From: a virus
Length of the DNA: 38,277 nt
IMG/VR virus record: IMGVR_UViG_3300045966_000260
Span: 1 to 38,277 of that record
Direction: 5' to 3' (one strand)
The notes under the pieces: model-generated
Seen by the model: only the letters and a program-made list of their open reading frames with translations
Database searches by the model: none
Told to the model about the DNA's origin: nothing
Position numbers and translations under genes: made by a program
Shown: piece after piece, positions 8,420 through 15,703 of the stretch
Position numbering within the stretch: the first letter of the stretch is position 1
Layout of the letters: every line of letters begins with the position of its first letter

Positions 8420-8806
8420 ATGCGTACCGTGCTGGCCGTGCTCTGTCTGCCGGTGGCGCTGGCCCTGTGGGGCGCCAGCCTGTGGTGGGGCCTGCCCTGG
8501 AGTCTGCAGCTGCGTCTGGAACCGCGCCCCCCGCCGCCGCCGGCACAGGCGCGGCGCATCGTCTACGCCGAAGTGATCCAGCCGTTTGTCCCCCCGGTGG
8601 AGGGGCTGGCGCTGGGGGATAGGGTCCAGTTTGATCGCTATGGGATGCTGGCGCCAGCCCTGGGCACCCGCCATTGCGCGGTGCTGCAGCCTTCTGGCGG
8701 CCAGGTCGAGGTGAGTCCTGTGGGAGGAGCACATCATGCCGGGAGGGTGCGTTTGGTGGTGCAGTCTACTGCTGCTGGGTGCCCTGATCCAGCCAGCCTG
8801 GAGTAA
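8420..8806 (+). CDS. Hypothetical protein with N-terminal membrane/signal segment
   Basis: A 128-aa protein starting at ATG 8420, with a weak GGGGA site. Residues 3-30 are hydrophobic (L-A-V-L-C-L-P-V-A-L-A-L-W-G-A-S-L-W-W) and are followed by a Pro-rich linker and a small beta-rich domain with one conserved-looking Cys pair. Its last 71 bases overlap the next gene, so either the overlap is real or the protein ends earlier than read here. It is probably exported or membrane-bound. No family is recognised. Confidence 0.55.
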   Translation: MRTVLAVLCLPVALALWGASLWWGLPWSLQLRLEPRPPPPPAQARRIVYAEVIQPFVPPVEGLALGDRVQFDRYGMLAPALGTRHCAVLQPSGGQVEVSPVGGAHHAGRVRLVVQSTAAGCPDPASLE

Positions 8807-10949
8807 ATCGTTTCCGGCCACGCCGGATGCCACGCTGGCAGCGCAGCAGCGCCTGGGCGCGGTGCAGACGGGCTTTGTCAGTAGCGGGTGCTGGCACAGC
8901 CCCAGTGCCACGACCACGGTGAGCCTGCCGGCGTGCCGCGCCCAGGCCCTGGACACCACGTCTGGCCCGCCGCGCCTGAGCGGCTTTGAGGAAGAGACGC
9001 CGCGGGCCCTGACCTTTGCGGGGGGCGATGGCAGCTACTGGCTCGCCGGGCGCCTCAGCCCGGCCCTGCAGCCGGCGGCCTGGACCTGCCTGGCGGGGAC
9101 GCATTACTGCTGGATCAAACAGCCGACGCGCCCTGCCGTGCCGCCGGGCCTGGTGCTGCTCAGCCGCACGGAGGTTGCCGCCGGAGCGGCCAGCGTGGTG
9201 GCTGATGTGGCTATCCGACGGCTGACGGGCGAGGAACTCCTGAGTACGCCGCGCACGGTGGATGCCTCGGCGGTGTGGTATGTCGAGCCCGGAGCCCAGA
9301 TCCGGGTGGCGGCGGGCGTCACCTTTCTCTTTGGGGGGCAGCTCGTGGCCGGGCGCTATGCCCTGTTTGCCGGGGCCCTGGAGGGCGGCTTCGTGTTTGC
9401 GCCGGGGGCGATCGTCTACCCGGAGTGGTGGGGGGCCGTGGCCGATGGCGTGACCCCGAGCGCCAGTGCGCTCCAGGCGGCGCTCCGGGCGACGTCGACG
9501 GGGCCCGGGACGGGCACGGGGCTGCGGGTGGAGCTTGACTGTGGCGTCTACCTCGTGGACCAGGTGGTGCGCTTTCCGCTCACCAACGGGACGCAGGCGC
9601 TGGAGACGGGGATTACCGTGCAGGGCTGCGGCGCCTTCAACGCGACGGTGCTGCGCCGTGCCCCGGGCTATGCCGGGGTGCTGGTGGAGATCGGCGCCAG
9701 CGGCGGTCCGGCGGTGTCGTGGGTGACCCTCCAGGACATGCAACTTGACTGTCTCGATAAGGCGGCGGGCACGGTGGGGCTGCAGACCTGGAGCACGGCC
9801 AACGATCTCTTGCACCGCCTGCGCCTGACCCACTGTGAGCGGGGGCTGTACACCCGCGGGCTGCTCGTCTCGCTGCGCTTTGAAGATGTGGACATCGAGG
9901 ACAATACCCACGGCTGGCATCACGATGGGCGGCTGGCCACCGGGGGGGCGATCAGCGTGGTGCAGATCACCCGCGGCTTCTGGCGCAACAATACGGCGAA
10001 CAGCCTGTGGCTCCAGAGCGAGACGGCGGCGGTGCCGCCGCTGATGCGGACCTTCCAGGTGAGCGGCACGGTGTTTACCGGCAATGGCGTGACGACCGGC
10101 GGCAACGTGGGCCTGCGGCTGGAAAACGTGGTGAATTTCCAGTGCCACGGGTGCCATTTCGAGGGCCATGATCCGCATGTGCTGATCAGTTCGGCGACCG
10201 GCATCAGCACCAATGCCTCGGGCTATATTACCTTCGAGCAGTGCAATTTTGGCCAGCTCAATGCCGCCGCGGCCGGGACGGATGCGCTGCGCTGGCTCGA
10301 CAACGGCACCACCGCCCAGGCGTTCAATTCGGGGTTGGTGCGCAGCCGGATTACCGCCGGGGTGGTCAATATCGCCTACACGCAGGGCGCGCTGTTTCGG
10401 ATTCTCGACACGGTCCCGGATGGGACGGCGTCGTTCGTGGGGCGCTATTATGCCGTGCGGGGCACGCAAGGCGGCATCCCGGAACTCCTCGTGCGGGGGG
10501 ATACGGACAATCGCGGCTGGGTGATCCAGTCGGTTGAGAAAATCGAGTCGGCGCTGCAAACGACCCATTTTCAGACGCGGTACGCCTCGATCGTGACCAC
10601 GGATGCCGATCCCACCCCGCTCGATCTGTGGACCGATGAGGGCGCGCTCCCGACCGATGGCGCGGTGTATATCCAGGCCTATGTCACGGCCAAACAGGCG
10701 GACAATAGCGATCAGGCCCTGTATGCCCTGGCGGGGGCCTTTATCAGCAGTGGCGGCACGGCGGTGCAAATCGGCACGACAGAATCCCTCCATAGCGCGA
10801 TTGAGAGCAACGCGGGGCTCAATGCGACGCTCGATACGAATCTTGATCGGGTGCGCCTCGTGGTGACGGGCCTGGCCGAGGCGTCGCCGATTTACTGGTT
10901 CGGCCGCGTGGAGGTGATCCGGCTGTTAGCCACGGCGCCGGCGCCATAG
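8736..10949 (+). CDS. Beta-helix (pectin-lyase-like) tailspike with signal peptide
   Basis: A 737-aa protein starting at ATG 8736 with GGGAGGAG upstream. Residues 1-24 look like a Sec signal peptide (hydrophobic L-L-L-L-G-A-L-I, then A-W-S), which is unusual for a virion protein. At about residues 225-245, W-W-G-A-V-A-D-G-V with A-L-Q-A-A-L is the classic entry to the right-handed beta-helix of pectate-lyase-like tailspikes. Asn/Gly-rich coils continue to about residue 560, and the C-terminal part is a beta domain. It probably binds or cuts a surface polysaccharide. It could instead be a secreted enzyme made by the lysogen. Confidence 0.75.
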   Translation: MPGGCVWWCSLLLLGALIQPAWSKSFPATPDATLAAQQRLGAVQTGFVSSGCWHSPSATTTVSLPACRAQALDTTSGPPRLSGFEEETPRALTFAGGDGSYWLAGRLSPALQPAAWTCLAGTHYCWIKQPTRPAVPPGLVLLSRTEVAAGAASVVADVAIRRLTGEELLSTPRTVDASAVWYVEPGAQIRVAAGVTFLFGGQLVAGRYALFAGALEGGFVFAPGAIVYPEWWGAVADGVTPSASALQAALRATSTGPGTGTGLRVELDCGVYLVDQVVRFPLTNGTQALETGITVQGCGAFNATVLRRAPGYAGVLVEIGASGGPAVSWVTLQDMQLDCLDKAAGTVGLQTWSTANDLLHRLRLTHCERGLYTRGLLVSLRFEDVDIEDNTHGWHHDGRLATGGAISVVQITRGFWRNNTANSLWLQSETAAVPPLMRTFQVSGTVFTGNGVTTGGNVGLRLENVVNFQCHGCHFEGHDPHVLISSATGISTNASGYITFEQCNFGQLNAAAAGTDALRWLDNGTTAQAFNSGLVRSRITAGVVNIAYTQGALFRILDTVPDGTASFVGRYYAVRGTQGGIPELLVRGDTDNRGWVIQSVEKIESALQTTHFQTRYASIVTTDADPTPLDLWTDEGALPTDGAVYIQAYVTAKQADNSDQALYALAGAFISSGGTAVQIGTTESLHSAIESNAGLNATLDTNLDRVRLVVTGLAEASPIYWFGRVEVIRLLATAPAP

Positions 10950-10958
10950 AGACGTGCC

Positions 10959-11201
10959 ATGGCGCAGCAGGGCGGGCCACGGGGCTGGCTGGAGATGGCG
11001 CTGGGGGTGGTACGCGAAGGCGGGCCCATTACCCTGCTGTTGACCATTGTGCTGGGTGGGGTGGTCATCTACGGGCTGGTTGGCGAGGTCAGGCGCGTGC
11101 ATGAGGTGAACCTGCTCCTGTGGGACAAACTGCTCCAGGCGCAACAGGCCCAGATCGATCTGGCCTTGCGTTGCGACTGCGCCGGGAAGGACTCGCGCTG
11201 A
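10959..11201 (+). CDS. Small membrane protein (holin or Rz candidate)
   Basis: An 80-aa protein with one strong membrane segment (residues 24-43, I-T-L-L-L-T-I-V-L-G-G-V-V-I-Y-G) and then an amphipathic helix of charged and Gln-rich residues ending in C-D-C. It starts 9 bases after the tailspike gene and overlaps the next gene by one base (TGATG). One membrane segment plus a charged helix fits class III holins and i-spanins, but no family motif decides it. Confidence 0.6.
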   Translation: MAQQGGPRGWLEMALGVVREGGPITLLLTIVLGGVVIYGLVGEVRRVHEVNLLLWDKLLQAQQAQIDLALRCDCAGKDSR

Positions 11202-11416
11202 TGGACGCTACCGTGCGCTTCCTGATGCACCGGCTCTACGAGGAGCTGATCTGGCTCAGGCAGCTCGACGGCACCATGACGCTCGACGATGCCATGGCCT
11301 ACCTGCGGGATCAATGTGGGTTCATTGGCCCCGACTGCCGCTATGCGCTCTCGGAGTATTGCGTGCTGGATTGTCCCTTCCGCCCCGCCCAAGGAGTCCC
11401 GCCATGCGACGGCTGA
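11201..11416 (+). CDS. Small cysteine-containing hypothetical protein
   Basis: A 71-aa protein starting at ATG 11201, coupled by a one-base overlap to the preceding membrane protein gene. It is helical at the start (F-L-M-H-R-L-Y-E-E-L-I-W-L). Cys residues near the end (C-G-F, D-C-R, Y-C-V-L-D-C) may bind metal or form disulfides. Its stop overlaps the start of the following lipoprotein gene by 13 bases. No family is recognised. Confidence 0.6.
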   Translation: MDATVRFLMHRLYEELIWLRQLDGTMTLDDAMAYLRDQCGFIGPDCRYALSEYCVLDCPFRPAQGVPPCDG

Positions 11417-12951
11417 TCCACGGGCTGCGCCCGAGTCCTGTGTCCTGTGTCCTGTGTCCCTGGTCCCTGGTCCCTTGCACAGGCCTGCTCCTGCTGCTGC
11501 TGGCCTCCTGCGTGCATCCCACGCCGCAGACGAGCGCGCCACCGCCCTTTTGTGCCGCCAGACTGGGGGACTTTGCCGTGCACGCCACGAACGCGCCGCG
11601 CTTTGGCACGCCGCTGGTCAGCGGCCCGGAGGGCGCGGCGTATGCCTGTTACATCACGCCCAGTCTCCAGACCGTGGTGACGCGCTACGAGCCCACCACC
11701 GGGCAGTGGAGTGCCCCTACCGTGCTCGCCGCCACGACCCAGGCCGACAAATTCCATAATCAATGCTCCCTGGGGCTCGACCCGCAGGGCTCCCTGCACG
11801 CCGCCGCCAATATGCACGACACCCCCTGGCAGTACTGGGTCAGTGCGCAGCCCCACAGCGTCCAGACGATGGTCTTCAAAGGGCAGGACGCCGGCACCCG
11901 TCCCGGCGCCTCGAGTCCTGCCGACGGCGGCTGTACGGGGACGTGTGCGGAGCAGTGGACCATCAACGAGCCCGGCATTGCCGCCCTGCCCGGCAACCAG
12001 ATTACTTACCCGCACTTTGCGACCACGCAGGACGGCACGCTGTTTGTCGCGTACCGCGAGTGCCTCCTCTGTGATGCGTCGTTCCATGACCGCCAGTGGT
12101 CGGCCGGGCTGGCGCGCTATAGCGTGGCCACCGGGACGTGGACGCGGGTGGCGGGGATTCGCCCCTGGGCCACCGAGCCGGGCAAGCTCCCCATTGGCCT
12201 GCGCCTGGCGGGCGATCCGCAGAACCGCTTGCATGCCGCCTGGGTCTGGTGCAACCAGTACACCAAGGACGAGGGCGGGCAGGCCTGCTTTGCGCATCCC
12301 AACGCCGTCACCTACGCGGTCTCCGCCGATCACGGCACCAGCTGGCAGACCAGCACCGGGTCACCGCTGACCCTGCCGCTGGGGGTGCAGGAATCCGAGG
12401 GGGCGAGTGGCCCACAGTGGTTCGAGCAGGCCGGCGCGGTGGGCTATTATGACGGCCATGTGGCGCTGACGGTGGACACGCAGCAGCAACCCACCGTCGT
12501 CGTGTTCCCCAATACGTCGGACAGCTCCAGGGGGATCAAGCGCGGCTACATCACCACCACGAGCGACGCCCGTGGTGCTGCTGAGTCCTTTGTCCCTGGT
12601 CCCTTGTCCCTTGCAAAGGACGAAGGACAAAGAACCATGGACCCCACCGGCGTGAGCCGGTGGACGCACCCGCCAAGGGTGTTAGACTATTCGCCGTCGC
12701 TGGTGTATCGGGACTGGCGCGGGCGCTGGATCGCGGTGTCATCGGGGCTGCGCATCCACGTCTCGACCGATGGCGGCGCGACCTGGACGCTGTGGCCGCT
12801 GGCCCTGGAGGACGGGCCGTATGACGTGGCGTGGGACCGGGCCTGGCTCCGCGATACCCATCAGTTGCGCCTCTATGCGCACGGCAACGAGACGGGACGG
12901 CTGACCATCTGGTCGCTGACCTTCCCCGAGTCGGGACGGTGCGGGCCATGA
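11404..12951 (+). CDS. BNR-repeat-like lipoprotein (putative exo-glycan-binding or sialidase-like)
   Basis: A 515-aa protein starting at ATG 11404, with AAGGAG upstream. The N-terminus has a long hydrophobic run and a lipobox (L-A-S-C, Cys near residue 36), so the product is probably lipidated. The body carries beta-propeller features: repeated S-x-D-x-G-x-T-W boxes (S-A-D-H-G-T-S-W, S-T-D-G-G-A-T-W) and H-A-A-W-V-W-type strands, as in BNR/sialidase-like proteins. Heptamer repeats supply part of the signal sequence and an internal insertion near residues 394-420, yet the frame stays open. It is likely a surface lipoprotein of lysogens or a glycan-targeting factor. No catalytic residues can be assigned. 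Confidence 0.65.
   Translation: MRRLIHGLRPSPVSCVLCPWSLVPCTGLLLLLLASCVHPTPQTSAPPPFCAARLGDFAVHATNAPRFGTPLVSGPEGAAYACYITPSLQTVVTRYEPTTGQWSAPTVLAATTQADKFHNQCSLGLDPQGSLHAAANMHDTPWQYWVSAQPHSVQTMVFKGQDAGTRPGASSPADGGCTGTCAEQWTINEPGIAALPGNQITYPHFATTQDGTLFVAYRECLLCDASFHDRQWSAGLARYSVATGTWTRVAGIRPWATEPGKLPIGLRLAGDPQNRLHAAWVWCNQYTKDEGGQACFAHPNAVTYAVSADHGTSWQTSTGSPLTLPLGVQESEGASGPQWFEQAGAVGYYDGHVALTVDTQQQPTVVVFPNTSDSSRGIKRGYITTTSDARGAAESFVPGPLSLAKDEGQRTMDPTGVSRWTHPPRVLDYSPSLVYRDWRGRWIAVSSGLRIHVSTDGGATWTLWPLALEDGPYDVAWDRAWLRDTHQLRLYAHGNETGRLTIWSLTFPESGRCGP
11436..11483 (+). repeat. Heptamer array A (inside lipoprotein signal region)
   Basis: Six heptamers in a row: TCCTGTG three times, TCCCTGG twice, TCCCTTG once, then CACAGG, which can pair back with CCTGTG. 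It encodes the residues before the hydrophobic core of the lipoprotein leader. It belongs to the family at 12586, 13268 and 36416. Confidence 0.85.
12586..12663 (+). repeat. Heptamer array B plus CCACCGGC palindrome, inside a coding sequence
   Basis: Four heptamers (TCCTTTG, TCCCTGG, TCCCTTG twice) meet inverted copies (CAAAGGAC, GAAGGAC, AAAGAAC) at a TTGCAA centre. An 8-bp hairpin CCACCGGC/GCCGGTGG with a 4-base loop (12644-12663) follows. The element lies in frame inside the BNR-like lipoprotein gene. Confidence 0.85.
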
Positions 12952-13169
12952 TGCCCGAGCTACCCGAGCAGTTTTGCTGCGACCGCTGCCATGGCATGCA
13001 GTATGTCGACCTGGTGTGCTGGGAGACCCGCAGCCGGACCACGCTGCTGTGCCTGCACTGCTGCGCCTGTCCGACGCATGGCGCGGACGATCCCGGCGGC
13101 CGCGTCGTCTGGGATACGCACGGCTGGCGCGGGCTGGGCTCCGAGCACCAGGCCCGTCGCCATACCTGA
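12948..13169 (+). CDS. Small zinc-ribbon-like protein
   Basis: A 73-aa protein starting at ATG 12948 (a second ATG at 12951 is equally possible), overlapping the end of the lipoprotein gene. It contains C-C-D-R-C and, about 25 residues later, C-L-H-C-C-A-C, so four or more Cys could hold a zinc ion in a ribbon or rubredoxin-type knuckle. It is the last plus-strand gene before the convergent early operon. The function is unknown. Confidence 0.6.
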   Translation: MMPELPEQFCCDRCHGMQYVDLVCWETRSRTTLLCLHCCACPTHGADDPGGRVVWDTHGWRGLGSEHQARRHT

Positions 13170-13267
13170 ATGGCTCGCCCCCACCGCCTCAGCTCGTGGC
13201 TGCAGCGGTGTCCGAGCGCCCTGGGGGTCTGCATGACGTACCCCGGAGCGCGGGGCGGGCACTGTTG

Positions 13268-13350
13268 TCCTTTGTCCTTTGTCCTTCGTCCCCCGTATCG
13301 GAGTACGGGGCAGGCCTTGCAAAGGACCAATGACGAATGACCAGGGACAC
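13268..13350 (+). repeat. Heptamer array C with nested palindrome
   Basis: TCCTTTG twice and TCCTTCG are followed by a palindromic core (13291-13310, CCCCGTA/TACGGGG around a 6-base loop) and CAGGCC. Then TTGCAAAGGAC, CAATGAC, GAATGAC and CAGGGAC return in the opposite sense. It fills much of the non-coding stretch 13170-13455 between convergent operons. Confidence 0.85.
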
Positions 13351-13417
13351 ACTCTGTGCTAGACTGCGGGCTGGAGGGTGGGAGGTAGTAGCCCATCCCC
13401 ATGCCTCAAGCGAGAGT

Positions 13418-13465
13418 GGAGAAGCCGCCCTGGTGGCCCCCCGCTGCCGGGGCGGCTACTTCTCC
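13418..13465. terminator. Possible bidirectional terminator hairpin
   Basis: GGAGAAG pairs with CTTCTCC and CCGCC with GGCGG (3-base bulge) around a GC-rich loop. The stop codon of the minus-strand split gene lies in the stem. It sits between convergent operons. There is no clear U-run, so intrinsic termination is uncertain. Confidence 0.35.
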
Positions 13466-14039
13466 AGCGTGAATGCCTTGACGACGAAGCGCCCGCAGCC
13501 CATCTTGCGGCTGGCGCCGACGCCAATGCGCTGGCCGGCGTAGGCGAGAAAATCGGGCAGCTCATCCGGATTGCGGATCTCGTCCGGGAAATACCCCAGC
13601 GTCCCCACCGCCTCGAAATCCGCGATGAAATCATTCATCCTGAGCGCCCGCTGATTGCTCAAGGGCTGGCCGGTGCCCGACTTGGGCATGACGAGGCGCT
13701 TGTAGGTCCCGTCCGCCTGCGTCTTGCCGGTCGCAAAATCGCTCACCCGCAGCAGATGCCGCAGGTTGTTGGGCTCGCAGGGGCGCTGTGAGGCGGTGCT
13801 ATTGCGTGCCGCCTCGATCAGGCAGCCGTACATCTGATGGCTACTGATGATGATGGCTCCGGCGGCATCGGTATAAAAGGGCCGCCGCGCCAGGCGCTCG
13901 AGTTCGGCGTACTGCTCCAGCGTGTAGCCGTTGCGGCGCAGATATTCTTTGAGGGCGTCCTCGCGCTTCTGTTCGGAGCGGGCGCGGTTCATGCCGCTGT
14001 TTTTCTGGATGTTGATCAGCTCTTCGCGCTCGGGGAAAT
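13456..14039 (-). CDS. Intron-split phage protein, exon 2 (213-aa product with 14786-14843)
   Basis: Joined to the 58-nt exon at 14843-14786, this gives 642 nt, an exact 214 codons, and a 213-aa protein beginning M-Q-R-T-A-H-I-T-L-Y-F-G-E-R. Exon 2 alone could be called from the internal ATG at 13992, but the frame is open back to the predicted 3' splice site at 14039, and the extra residues (Y-F-P-E-R-E-E-L-I-N-I-Q) look like protein. The C-terminus (Q-R-I-G-V-G-A-S, then M-G-C-G-R-F) resembles the G-x-G-R-F end of an uncharacterised phage protein family that I know only as conserved hypothetical. It is last in the replication-side operon. Function unknown. Confidence 0.75.
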
Positions 14040-14563
14040 CATGCTGTTACTTTACTGACTTGATGGACCGGATACCGCGTATCATTCAGCAGCCGGATTT
14101 CTTCCAACCAGGCACGCCGTCTTGCCATAGACGTATCAGAAATCATATATCGCCGGACTCTGCGTTTTCCCGTGGTATAGAACGCATCCTGGGATGGTCC
14201 AAGCTCTTTGTAGCGTTCTCGGGTGATTTCTTCATGGACGGCGATAAGTATTTCTGCCTGCCGCCGTTTCAAACACAAAAACGGCAGCAGGGCGTGACAG
14301 ACAGCAACCGCTTTGGCCCCAGACAATTTCAGCCCATAGAGAGGCTTGCCACGGGTGGCCGAGGGGGGTTGGATATGGACCTTCCCCCCAAAACGGCGCG
14401 CAAGTTTGTCGATAGCTTCACATTGCACTTGTTTGATGGCGATAAAGATCTCGATAGCGAAGCGTCCGCGATTGCGCCCTGGATAATGAAACAGCGAAAA
14501 ACATCCATCGGCGTCCATCAGTCCAGCCAGATAGGCAAGCTCGATATCGTCATCTGTCCACAT
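14039..14563 (-). CDS. LAGLIDADG homing endonuclease (intron-encoded)
   Basis: A 174-aa protein starting at ATG 14563 behind GATGGAGA. Residues 11-19 (Y-L-A-G-L-M-D-A-D-G) form one LAGLIDADG motif with the catalytic Asp. A-I-K-Q, then L-P-F-L-C-L-K-R-R-Q-A-E, matches single-motif enzymes of the I-CreI type, which act as homodimers and cut the intronless allele. The gene lies downstream of the P9 stems of a group I intron. Its TGA stop (14041-14039) straddles the predicted 3' splice site. Its codons contain more A and T than those of neighbouring genes, suggesting recent arrival. Confidence 0.9.
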   Translation of the reverse strand: MWTDDDIELAYLAGLMDADGCFSLFHYPGRNRGRFAIEIFIAIKQVQCEAIDKLARRFGGKVHIQPPSATRGKPLYGLKLSGAKAVAVCHALLPFLCLKRRQAEILIAVHEEITRERYKELGPSQDAFYTTGKRRVRRYMISDTSMARRRAWLEEIRLLNDTRYPVHQVSKVTA

Positions 14564-14785
14564 GAAGCATGTTCTCCATCAAGCGGGCAGTCATTGCTGC
14601 TGCCTCTGCGTGTTGTCTTCCATCGCAGATCAGACTGTATCACCATCTCGACCAGGGCCGAGATGCCTCTTGTCAGTCGTTCGCGCCTTCCCCTGCCGGG
14701 GCTGTGCGTCGGGATAACCGTTGCAGGCTTCCCCCGATATTCGAGGTTTTCATGGAAAGTCACCTCTCCATGCCGCATCGTGTTT
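14040..14785 (-). ncRNA. Group I intron, 746 nt
   Basis: Read on the minus strand from 14785. P1: exon end CCGU (U at 14786) pairs with intron UGCGG, giving the expected U-G wobble at the splice site. P2: CAUGGA/UCCAUG. P3: CCUC/GAGG. P4: UCGGG/CCCGA. P5: GCC/GGU. P6: CGC/GCG with a CCCC/GGGG extension. P7: GACUG (14678-14674)/CAGUC (14637-14633). P8: CAUCUCG/CGAGAUG. J8/7 holds GAUA next to CAGUC, close to the GAUAUAGUC consensus. P9: UCUGCG/CGCAGA. P9.1: GGCAG/CUGCC. The last base is G (14040). Splicing restores one 214-codon frame. Confidence 0.9.
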
Positions 14786-14843
14786 ACGGATCCGCGATGT
14801 ACCTCTCGCCGAAATACAGGGTGATGTGGGCGGTGCGTTGCAT
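14786..14843 (-). CDS. Intron-split phage protein, exon 1
   Basis: ATG at 14843 with GGAGG 8 bases upstream; 19 codons plus one base. Without splicing, translation stops at TAA six bases after the last full exon codon's region begins to read intron, giving only a 19-aa peptide. The exon ends in CCGT, which pairs with the intron guide. The leftover T joins AT of exon 2 to make Tyr20. Confidence 0.8.
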
Positions 14844-14865
14844 AGTGGTATCCTCCGTGTGTGTC

Positions 14866-15519
14866 GTTGCGTCGCCGTGGCCGTCGCCGAAGCCGGAGCC
14901 GTCGCCGCTGCCGCAGCCGTGGGCGATGCCGTCGCGCCGTCGTAGTCGATGACCATGCGGCGCCCGGGTCGTTGCGTCGCCGTGGCCGTCGCCGTCGCCG
15001 CTGCCGAAGCCGGAGCCGTAGTCGTCGCCGTGGCCGTCGCCGACGCCGTGGCCGTCGCCGTAGCCGCAGCCGTGGCCGTCGCCGACGCCGTGGCCGTCGC
15101 CGTAGCCGCAGCCGTGGCCGTCGCCGACGCCGTGGCCGTCGCCGTGGCCGTAGCCGAAGCCGAAGCCGATGCCGAAGCCGATGCCGTGGCCGTCGCCGTA
15201 GCCGTAGCCGAAGCCGAAGCCGTAGTCGATGCCGGAGCCGTAGTCGTCGCCGTGGCCGTCGCCGAGGCCGGTGCCGATGCCGTCGCCGATGCCGTCGCCG
15301 AGGCCGGTGCCGGTGCCGGAGCCGCAGCCGGTGCCGGAGCCGTTGCCGTCGCCGTCGCCGCTGCCGCTGCCGTCGCCGCTGCCGCTGCCGTAGCCGGTGC
15401 CGTTGCCGGTGCCGAAGCCGTAGCCGGAGCCGGTGCCGAAGCCGGTGCCGTCGCCGGAGCCGGTGCCGTTGCCGTAGCCGCAGCCGCTGCCGAAGCCGAT
15501 GCCGTCGCCGCCGCCAAAG
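14866..15519. repeat. GCCGNN hexanucleotide array 1
   Basis: About 650 bases made almost only of GCCGNN units (GCCGTC, GCCGTG, GCCGTA, GCCGAA, GCCGGA, GCCGCT, GCCGGT and others). All frames read as dipeptide repeats: on the minus strand GGC-NNC gives (Gly-X)n and can never contain a stop. I call no gene in 14861-15703. The remainder, 15520-15703, is a more AT-rich leader that probably holds the promoter of the 15704 gene. Confidence 0.9.
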
Positions 15520-15703
15520 CCCGCAGAACGCCTTAACCCCCTCGCGCCCGCCGCCCTCCACCCTTTCCTAGCATTTCCTCGCTCTTGACGGTCACGACCG
15601 CGTCGGTGGCCGACAAGAATAAACTATCACAATAACCATCATTTCCTCGTATTCTCGGCATCCCGTCCGCAACGTATCGTCCCCCCCCGAGGAGGACATC
15701 ACC

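Noticed and set aside
10926-11542. Minus-strand frames opposite the 10959-11416 small genes
   Set aside because: The plus-strand genes have coupled starts (TGATG) and membrane or Cys motifs; the opposite frames do not.
14518-15561. 347-aa minus-strand frame of Arg-X repeats, and a 255-aa Ala-X frame in the same region
   Set aside because: Both are products of the GCCGNN repeat plus intron sequence; no credible start context and no globular domain.
15585-15625. TTGACG with downstream AT-rich boxes as promoter of the 15704 gene
   Set aside because: Spacing to the best -10-like sequence is more than 20 bases, so it is not a convincing sigma70 promoter.
15533-15657. 42-aa minus-strand ORF before array 1
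   Set aside because: No clear ribosome site or motif, and it overlaps the leader of the plus-strand RHH gene.
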